DNA of 12,499 bases, from the NCBI GenBank assembly GCA_029250345.1, contig JAQXFL010000137.1, positions 1-12,499 of the forward strand, given 5' to 3'. This document shows positions 7,428-12,499 of this stretch, piece after piece. Each line of letters begins with the position of its first letter. Within the stretch, counting starts at the first letter, position 1. The notes below the pieces were generated by a model. It ran no database searches. It had not been told where the DNA came from and saw only the letters and a program-made list of their open reading frames with translations. Made by a program: the position numbers and the translations under genes. This DNA comes from Candidatus Poseidoniaceae archaeon (GTDB lineage Archaea > Thermoplasmatota > Poseidoniia > Poseidoniales > Poseidoniaceae).

Positions 7428-7897
7428 GACCACCATGGTGGATGGAGGGTGTCGCCTTCTCATGCCAAGCGAATTGCGGCAAATGCTGTGATGAGCCAGG
7501 GGGAATTGTTTACCTCTCAATCACTGATGCAGAACGTATATCCAAACACCACGGCATGGAAGTCGAAGAATGGCTGGAAAGGGACTGCCGTCAAACACTC
7601 GACGGTCGTTATGTGCTCAAAAGCCGTGAAGTCGATGATGTTTGCATCTACCTTGACCAAAACAAACAGTGCACCATCTATACCGTCCGGCCACAGCAGT
7701 GTGCAGCCTTCCCATGGTGGTCAGAGAATCTGGCAACCGACAGAGCATGGAGGGAAGTCAAAGAGACCTGCCCCGGGCTGACTGCTGATGATGCCCTCAT
7801 TATCGATGGCGAAGCAATACGCATTCACGTCTTCGCCGATCGAGAATCGACCAAAGGTTTCCGTTCTTGGCCACCTTGGAATCGGAAAGTGCGATGA
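7424..7897 (+). CDS. YkgJ-type CxxxCxxCC metal-binding protein
   Basis: 157 aa, usual for the family. The signature C14, C18, C21, C22 (FSCQANCGKCC) gives exactly CxxxCxxCC. Further cysteines are C74 (VCIYLD), C83 and C93 (QCTIYTVRPQQCAAFPWW), and C116 (ETCPGL); this is the conserved layout of the zinc- or iron-chelating YkgJ/PF03692 family, cytoplasmic proteins of mostly unknown function. ISITDAER-like helix text at 32-40 matches the family's lT..di.ri segment. ATG at 7424 is in an ATGA overlap with the upstream stop, with GGGTGA at 7412-7417, six bases before. It is the third gene of the operon with the DUF835 and DnaA-like proteins. The context suggests it acts in the same process, perhaps as a metal-dependent modifier or sensor, but this cannot be shown here. 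It ends 87 bases before citrate synthase. Confidence 0.85.
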   Translation: MRPPWWMEGVAFSCQANCGKCCDEPGGIVYLSITDAERISKHHGMEVEEWLERDCRQTLDGRYVLKSREVDDVCIYLDQNKQCTIYTVRPQQCAAFPWWSENLATDRAWREVKETCPGLTADDALIIDGEAIRIHVFADRESTKGFRSWPPWNRKVR

Positions 7898-7931
7898 GCC
7901 AATACTGAACCGAACGTCTACAGTTGAATAT

Positions 7932-7959
7932 CGAAGAGCCGCCTTTATACGAAGGAGGT
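7932..7959 (+). promoter_or_regulatory. Candidate promoter (TTTATA box with purine-rich upstream element) for citrate synthase
   Basis: TTTATA at 7944-7949 is preceded by a purine-rich stretch (CGAAGAG, 7932-7938) in the place of a B-recognition element. An archaeal TATA box at this spot would place the transcript start at about 7970-7975, some 12 bases before the TTG start, leaving just enough leader for the GAGGGGA site. A GGAGGT at 7954-7959 would then lie upstream of the transcript start. Inferred from spacing only. Confidence 0.45.
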
Positions 7960-7984
7960 ATGTGGAGAGTTCCGAGGGGAGCAA

Positions 7985-9151
7985 TTGGCAGACAACAAGG
8001 TACTTTTGGAAGTGACTGAGAACCACCTCAACACTGGCCTACGTGGCGTTCCAGTCGGCACTTGCCGAACCTCGTATGTTACGCCAACAGAAGGCGTTCA
8101 CTATTGCGGCTATCCTATTTCCGAACTCGCACAATTTGAGCCTGAAGACATCGTTTACCTCCTGTTCAACAAGGAACTGCCAACGGCAGAACAATCCACT
8201 GCATTCCGTCAGAACCTTGCTGCTCGTGCAGAAATCCCCGGTGATATCGAATCCGTCCTCAAAACTCTACCAAAGTTTGGACACCCAATGGATTGGCTGA
8301 GCATCGGCATCCACACCTTGGGAATGTTGGAAACGACAGAGGATTGGAAGGAGGATGCTCTCAACCTCATCGCCCGAATGCCTCGTTTGATGGGCCTTAT
8401 TTTTAGAATCCGAGAAGGTCGAGAAAACGGTATCCCCGCTGATGACGCATCAATGAATCTCGTTGATCGTTTCGTCCACACCCTCGAATTTGAAGGTGTT
8501 GACAAGGAAAAAATGAAGCGAGTCATTTCCACTTACCTTGTGCTCCACATGGACCATGGCGGCGGCAATCTTTCGACCTTCTCCGGCAAGGCAATCGCAT
8601 CTGGAAAGGCTACTGTGTATTCATCAATGGCTGGTGCAATGAACGCCCTTTCTGGTCCGCTTCATGGACGTGCAAACCAATCATGCCTTGAATTTGTCTT
8701 GAAGGTTGGAACAAGTGACCCTGATGAAGTCGAAGCCTTTGTTCGAGCAGAGCTTGAAGCAAAGCGACCAATTTTTGGTTTTGGCCACGCAGTCCTCCGT
8801 GCTGAAGACCCGCGAGCAACCGCCCAATTCCTACTGGGCGCAGAGATTTGCCCCGAAGATGAGAACTTCAAAATCGTCACAACTCTGCGGGAAGTCGCAC
8901 CACGTGTGCTCAGTGAGAACCCAAAAATCAGCAATCCAAACGCCAATGTTGACATTGCAAGTGGTGCACTTCTTCACCACATCGGATTTACAGACCCTAC
9001 CTATTACACCACCTTCTTCGGTTGGGCTCGAGTTGCAGGAATTGGCGCACAAATCGTCGATGAACGGGCAGTGTTACGAGACGGAAAAGGAACACCAATC
9101 TATCGTCCAAAGTACATCGCTGAAGCACAATCTCTACGCCACATCGAGTGA
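7985..9151 (+). CDS. gltA: Citrate synthase, eukaryotic/mitochondrial-like type
   Basis: 388 aa. It condenses oxaloacetate with acetyl-CoA to citrate, the entry step of the TCA cycle, in the cytoplasm. The catalytic triad by motif is H227 (GPLHGRAN), H268 (GFGHAVLR) and D323 (NANVDIASG), with spacing of 41 and 55 residues. H191 (HMDHGGGN) matches the oxaloacetate-binding histidine. Several segments are closer to pig mitochondrial enzyme than to the usual prokaryotic form: HMDHGGGN against the pig's HSDHEGGN, GFGHAVLR..DPR, and the LLHHIGFTDPTYYTTFFG stretch. The start is TTG: no ATG or GTG lies in frame between the upstream TGA and 7985, and GAGGGG (7974-7979) is five bases before it. Its stop is three bases from that of the convergent GDPD-like gene. 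Confidence 0.93.
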   Translation: MADNKVLLEVTENHLNTGLRGVPVGTCRTSYVTPTEGVHYCGYPISELAQFEPEDIVYLLFNKELPTAEQSTAFRQNLAARAEIPGDIESVLKTLPKFGHPMDWLSIGIHTLGMLETTEDWKEDALNLIARMPRLMGLIFRIREGRENGIPADDASMNLVDRFVHTLEFEGVDKEKMKRVISTYLVLHMDHGGGNLSTFSGKAIASGKATVYSSMAGAMNALSGPLHGRANQSCLEFVLKVGTSDPDEVEAFVRAELEAKRPIFGFGHAVLRAEDPRATAQFLLGAEICPEDENFKIVTTLREVAPRVLSENPKISNPNANVDIASGALLHHIGFTDPTYYTTFFGWARVAGIGAQIVDERAVLRDGKGTPIYRPKYIAEAQSLRHIE

Positions 9152-9160
9152 AATTCACTC
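9146..9160. repeat. Perfect palindrome covering both convergent stop codons
   Basis: GAGTGA (9146-9151), AAT, TCACTC (9155-9160): a perfect 6-bp inverted repeat. It contains the last Glu codon and stop of both convergent genes, so each ends GAG TGA. It is too short for a strong terminator and has no following T-tract on either strand. It may be chance, or a small symmetric boundary. Confidence 0.4.
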
Positions 9161-10312
9161 AAGCACAGGCCGAGAAGTCTTACCTGAACCACGATGCCCG
9201 AGCAATCGTATTGCCTCCCAAGGGGGCGAAGCATCACTGGAACGCTCAAGTATCGATGCGGTCGAATCATTCCACTGCCATTTCGATTTCCACATTTCAA
9301 TAAGAGATGTCTTGCGCTCAATATCGCACTCCGACCAAGGAACGACTTCCGCATGGAGCTGCTGCAAGATATCTTGGTGATTTGATTGCGTAGCTGATTT
9401 CAAAAGATTGCGTTGTTGGGCATCGAGAGGCAAGGTTGCAGGTTGAGTCCAACGCAAGTGTCCGGACGGCAACCAAGTCATGCCAGGATCAGAACAATCG
9501 GTAAGACCGGTAAGTCCAGCATCGAGTATGTCGTGTTCTTTACCTAGATTTGCAGGCCACACATAAATCGGAAACCCACGCTGATGTGCATTTACTCGCC
9601 GAATACGGTCACCCTTCAAACCACCTCGGCGGCCCATTGTAATCAAATTCTGTGGGGGAAGAAAGTATTCGACTGCACAGGGTGCCATGGATGCACCCGC
9701 ATCTCGATTGATACGGATAAGACGGGCCAGCGGTGTTGTTAGAAAATGGAGAGTCCCTCGCATCCTTTTGGTGTAGTATGTTCCAAAAGGTGGAATATAA
9801 GGTGTTAAATTCGACCAAGGGCGCTTCGTATTGGATGATTTCGCTGAAGATTTCATTCCGTTATGGAATGCATAGTAGACTGTGTTTTCATGTGGGATGT
9901 CGTGCTCATCAAGCATTGCGTCAGCTTTGACAATCATGTCACTGACATGCGAAATGTGTTGTTTTTTACCGAAAACACCACCCCCGTAGAGGGCTTTTGG
10001 ATGAGGGCGTTTCAACTCGATGCATCCCATTTTACCTTTGTCGCGCCACTCCGAACGGATGACTGGATCTGCTAACATTGCCTTGAACGATAGAAAACCG
10101 AGCGAAGTCAATTCATCAAGCGTATGGTTTTCCGTCCATTTCACTGCGTGTGGTCGTTTCGATGCGGGGACTGAAATGTCAGCATCGTGATGCAAAACGA
10201 GTTCTTGATCGCTGGTAAGTCTGAGGTCAAATTCGACGCCGTCGTTCACTTGAATGGCATGCTGAAGACTTTCCAGGGTGTTTTCCGGTGCTTGGTTCCA
10301 TTTTTGCACCAT
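9155..10312 (-). CDS. Glycerophosphodiester phosphodiesterase-like protein, apparently circularly permuted
   Basis: 385 aa, longer than the usual 230-300. The family hydrolyses glycerophosphodiesters to sn-glycerol 3-phosphate and an alcohol using a metal in a TIM barrel. Residues 9-12 are PENT with E10; then VEFD (E27, D29), LHHD (H42, D43), IELK (E99, K101), IYVWPAN (about 249-255) and a last-strand-like GLTGLTDCSD (about 266-275). The HRG motif that should precede PENT is absent from the N-terminus and from the leader. It sits at the C-terminus instead: AIRLLGHRGSGKT with H373 and R374, after an 88-residue linker. Moving the first strand to the end would close the barrel as a circular permutation. 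ATG 10312 is the first in-frame start after a TAG; GGAGGT lies 15 bases upstream, unusually far. It diverges from the AUR1-like gene. Activity is not shown. Confidence 0.78.
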   Translation of the reverse strand: MVQKWNQAPENTLESLQHAIQVNDGVEFDLRLTSDQELVLHHDADISVPASKRPHAVKWTENHTLDELTSLGFLSFKAMLADPVIRSEWRDKGKMGCIELKRPHPKALYGGGVFGKKQHISHVSDMIVKADAMLDEHDIPHENTVYYAFHNGMKSSAKSSNTKRPWSNLTPYIPPFGTYYTKRMRGTLHFLTTPLARLIRINRDAGASMAPCAVEYFLPPQNLITMGRRGGLKGDRIRRVNAHQRGFPIYVWPANLGKEHDILDAGLTGLTDCSDPGMTWLPSGHLRWTQPATLPLDAQQRNLLKSATQSNHQDILQQLHAEVVPWSECDIERKTSLIEMWKSKWQWNDSTASILERSSDASPPWEAIRLLGHRGSGKTSRPVLE

Positions 10313-10313
10313 G

Positions 10314-10333
10314 TCACATCCACAGAGACCTCC
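10314..10333 (-). promoter_or_regulatory. Strong Shine-Dalgarno site placed before a start-stop codon pair upstream of the GDPD-like gene
   Basis: On the minus strand, GGAGGT (10333-10328) is eight bases before ATG TGA (10319-10314), a start directly followed by a stop. One base further is the ATG of the GDPD-like gene at 10312, which is 15 bases from the same site. The best-spaced start is therefore a minimal one-codon upstream frame. Ribosomes could stop and restart at 10312. Directly seen; function inferred. Confidence 0.4.
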
Positions 10334-10410
10334 TTTCTAAGACTAATGATTCTGTGTTGCTCAATGTGGGTGTCGGGAAGTTCGTTTCTTCACCCACTTC
10401 GTCATAATGC

Positions 10411-10418
10411 CTATATGA
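10411..10418 (+). promoter_or_regulatory. TATA-like box for the AUR1-like gene, consistent with a leaderless transcript
   Basis: CTATATGA, whose TATATG core is centred near 10414, is about 26 bases before the ATG at 10440. That is the usual archaeal TATA-to-transcript distance, so the mRNA would begin at or next to the start codon. No Shine-Dalgarno site precedes 10440, which fits. The box is nearly symmetric (CTATATG/CATATAG) and could also serve the minus strand, but it is about 100 bases from that start. Confidence 0.45.
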
Positions 10419-10439
10419 AATCCCACAGCCCGTCAAGAT

Positions 10440-11873
10440 ATGGACCCCTATGGAATCATGATGGGGCTCATCCTGGTGTTAACGCCAATCATATGTTGGG
10501 CTTTCACTGCCCATCGTACAGAGATGCGCATTCCAATGAAACGTTGGTTGCAAGTTTTTCACGACCAGCGATATTATCTCCACGCAATGGGCTATATCGT
10601 CATCATCAAGTGGAAATCCATTACGGACACGCTCAATGAACCGATTAAATTGCGCACTGGTCACTGGACAGAAGCCGTTCATTCCATTGAAGGGAATTTG
10701 ACACAGCATGTCCAAGAATTCTTCCTCAACGACACACTAACTGCCGTTCTCAACTTCCATTACCTGTTCATTTACCTGTTCTTGATTTATGTCACCACAG
10801 TGTACTTCGCCTACACCGGTGACCGAGACATGACAGACAAAGTTGCCCTGAATTATTTACTCATTTATGCTCTTGCGGTGCCCTATTACCTGTTCTTTAA
10901 CGTTGAAGTCACCTCATCATGGATACCCGGTATGGAATCGTTGTTGTACCATGAAGGATGGTACAGCGTGTTCTATGCAACGCATGACCCACTGGACAAT
11001 GCAGTCCCTTCACTGCACGTCGCAATACCGTTCGGAATTCTTTTGCTCAATTACCTGCATGTGAGGGAGAACGGAGGAACACTTCGGGAGTGGCGGCATT
11101 TCCGTTACCACATGTTCGTGCTACTGAACACTGCACTGTTTGTATTTACCATTCTGTATCTCGGTATACATTGGTTCATCGACATACCTCTCGGCATGCT
11201 CATTGGAGGGGTGGGAGCATTGTTCATCCACCACTTGCAACCACGGCTAAGAAACGATCACGGCAGTTTCTTCAAAGGATTCACGAGCAAGAAAATCCGA
11301 CAGCATCTGCTGGTTGAAGGCATTGTTGCCCTCTTGTTGCTCACCACGATCCTCATGGCAGTGCAGTACCAAGAATCACACGTCGACGAACGCATATCGT
11401 ATCAACTCGGACCAGAGGATTCTCGTTTTGAAATCATTCAGGACTTTGAACCGGGAATGAATGTCCACTCAAACATAACAAACCTCGATGAATCCATCAC
11501 GATGGAAGTGGTCGTTCTCATGGTGGACATTGCTCCACCTGCGATGGAAGAGGGGTCAATTGATTGGGACATTGTGAAAACGCTTGGCGAAGTACAGTAT
11601 GTAGCACCCGAGGCCACACTTGAAGTGGTCATTGAGTCGCCAATGGTGTTCCACTACATCATGATGCACAATCCGAGTCAAAACTCGTCAGGTGATGTCA
11701 TCCAAGTTCGGGTATTGAACGACTACCATGAAGATTTGATGGGGCAAGCCATTGCCCTCTCACTGGCATCGTTATGGATGACTGGTTTTGTCATTAATCG
11801 TATCCGCCGTTTGAAGAAATACAACAGAAAATTCTACGACTCAACACCGTCCCACCTCTGGGAACAGGAATGA
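10440..11873 (+). CDS. PAP2/AUR1-like membrane phosphotransferase or phosphatase with extra ectodomain
   Basis: 477 aa with about eight hydrophobic helices (near 5-23, 100-125, 137-155, 195-212, 224-245, 246-268, 290-308, 438-456). The PAP2 active site is visible: PSLH with H193 and GIHWFID with H244 and D248, spaced as the His/His/Asp of AUR1-type PAP2 proteins (inositol phosphorylceramide synthase family). Such enzymes move or remove phosphate-bearing lipid head groups at the outer membrane face. I did not find the KxxxxxxRP motif of classical PAP2 phosphatases. Between the last two helices, residues about 309-437 form a predicted outside domain with strand-like segments, not seen in a plain PAP2 enzyme. 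A leaderless ATG at 10440 is chosen; ATG 10458 is a second option. It diverges from the GDPD-like gene and is followed 21 bases later by tatC. Substrate unknown. Confidence 0.8.
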   Translation: MDPYGIMMGLILVLTPIICWAFTAHRTEMRIPMKRWLQVFHDQRYYLHAMGYIVIIKWKSITDTLNEPIKLRTGHWTEAVHSIEGNLTQHVQEFFLNDTLTAVLNFHYLFIYLFLIYVTTVYFAYTGDRDMTDKVALNYLLIYALAVPYYLFFNVEVTSSWIPGMESLLYHEGWYSVFYATHDPLDNAVPSLHVAIPFGILLLNYLHVRENGGTLREWRHFRYHMFVLLNTALFVFTILYLGIHWFIDIPLGMLIGGVGALFIHHLQPRLRNDHGSFFKGFTSKKIRQHLLVEGIVALLLLTTILMAVQYQESHVDERISYQLGPEDSRFEIIQDFEPGMNVHSNITNLDESITMEVVVLMVDIAPPAMEEGSIDWDIVKTLGEVQYVAPEATLEVVIESPMVFHYIMMHNPSQNSSGDVIQVRVLNDYHEDLMGQAIALSLASLWMTGFVINRIRRLKKYNRKFYDSTPSHLWEQE

Positions 11874-11894
11874 TGCTCTCGATGAGTGTGTGTT

Positions 11895-12499
11895 ATGAGG
11901 GTCAGCCTCATCCTCACAACAATGGCAGGTGCCGAGCGATTGGTCAGTGCAGTGGATGAACTGCTTGATTCTCCCGGCGGCGAAATGCTCTCCGATTTTC
12001 GTACGCATCTACGAAAGAGAGTCAAGCTTCTCGGAACCGTGTTTGCAATTGGTTTCATCGCCACCTTCCCACTCACTCGAACATTCATTGCGTGGCTGAT
12101 TGAACCTCAACGCCTTCCCAATGATGTTGACATCATTGTCATTTCACCGGTCGAATTTATTCTGCTTCAAGTTCGATTAGCGGCACATGTTGGGCTGATG
12201 TTCATGATTCTCGTCTTTGTATCGGAAGGAAGTTGGAGGGCCAGCAAGCATTTCGCAGTTCGCCAAAGGCTTGCTGAACTGCAATTCAAAACACCTCGCC
12301 CAAACCGGACAATGCTGGTAACCGTTCTTACAGCGCTCATTTTGATGGGTGCTGGCACCTACTATTCATGGAACTGGCTAACGCCGATGCTGCTTGAATA
12401 CCTCACAACAGATGCGCAGAGTGCAGGACTGTCGACAGAATGGAGATTGTCAAGTTACACTGGATTTGTCGCCAACTTGGCACTTGCTACAGCCATAGG
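11895..12499 (+). CDS. tatC: Sec-independent protein translocase subunit TatC, 5' part, runs off the right edge
   Basis: First 201 codons of an incomplete gene. TatC is the receptor and core of the twin-arginine pathway, which exports folded proteins. Visible are a charged start of helix 1 (DFRTHLRKRVKLL, about 34-46), helix 1 (46-69), an SPVEF motif (84-88) typical of the first external loop, helix 2 (about 94-109), a charged cytoplasmic loop, helix 3 (about 138-158), and the SSYTGFVANLALATA start of helix 4. The order and spacing match TatC. The HLxELRxRL opening is altered to HLRKRV, so the family's glutamate appears to be histidine here. ATG 11895 is chosen; GTG 11886 (after a TGA at 11883) and ATG 11922 are alternatives and none has a strong ribosome site. 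It is 21 bases after the AUR1-like gene and probably on the same transcript. Confidence 0.75.
   Translation, partial: MRVSLILTTMAGAERLVSAVDELLDSPGGEMLSDFRTHLRKRVKLLGTVFAIGFIATFPLTRTFIAWLIEPQRLPNDVDIIVISPVEFILLQVRLAAHVGLMFMILVFVSEGSWRASKHFAVRQRLAELQFKTPRPNRTMLVTVLTALILMGAGTYYSWNWLTPMLLEYLTTDAQSAGLSTEWRLSSYTGFVANLALATAI

Noticed and set aside
7960..8019. Short frame ATG TGG ... TGA with GGAGGT touching the ATG
   Set aside because: The ribosome site has no spacing, the peptide is 19 residues with no signature, and it overlaps the citrate synthase start in another frame.
9155..9205. GHRGSGKT as an ATP-binding P-loop (it fits GxxxxGKT)
   Set aside because: It is seven residues from the C-terminus of the protein, with no following Walker B or fold to hold a nucleotide. 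The GDPD HRG reading explains it better.

Overview
The window looks like a piece of a marine planktonic euryarchaeal genome, most likely a Marine Group II (Poseidoniales-type) or related Thermoplasmata-like archaeon. The clues are an archaeal-type CTP-dependent riboflavin kinase at the left edge, a DUF835 protein, archaeal-style promoters (TATA-like boxes about 26 bases before a start, one apparently leaderless gene), Shine-Dalgarno sites of the GGTGA type, GTG and TTG starts, and dense packing with 3 to 170 base gaps. The phylum-level placement is inferred from gene content and is not proven. I saw no rRNA, tRNA, CRISPR array, insertion sequence or long repeat, and no gene-free stretch longer than 300 bases.

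Layout. Minus strand, bases 186 to 1: the 5' end of ribK, cut by the window edge. Plus strand, 299-1912: kbl (glycine C-acetyltransferase) followed by a coupled PaaI-like hotdog thioesterase. Minus strand, 3252 to 1926: two uncharacterised small membrane proteins. Plus strand, 3424-7897: a tightly coupled three-gene operon with two ATGA overlaps, encoding a DUF835 protein with a long disordered basic tail, a DnaA/Hda-like AAA+ protein whose Walker A lysine is arginine, and a CxxxCxxCC (YkgJ-type) metal-binding protein. Plus strand, 7985-9151: a citrate synthase resembling the mitochondrial/eukaryotic type, with its own TATA-like box. Minus strand, 10312 to 9155: a glycerophosphodiester phosphodiesterase-like protein whose catalytic HRG strand is at the C-terminus instead of the N-terminus, as in a circularly permuted TIM barrel. 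Plus strand, 10440-11873: a PAP2/AUR1-like membrane phosphotransferase with an extra ectodomain. Plus strand, 11895 to the right edge: the start of tatC.

How the parts may work together. The first part (ribK, kbl, thioesterase) and citrate synthase are central metabolism. The 3424-7897 operon looks like a regulatory or cell-organisation complex; its role is unknown and it is the best candidate for an undescribed system. The GDPD-like and AUR1-like genes diverge from one 127 bp promoter region and share a lipid head-group theme, which suggests related jobs in polar lipid turnover. The permuted GDPD and the DnaA-like operon are the two items most worth following up.
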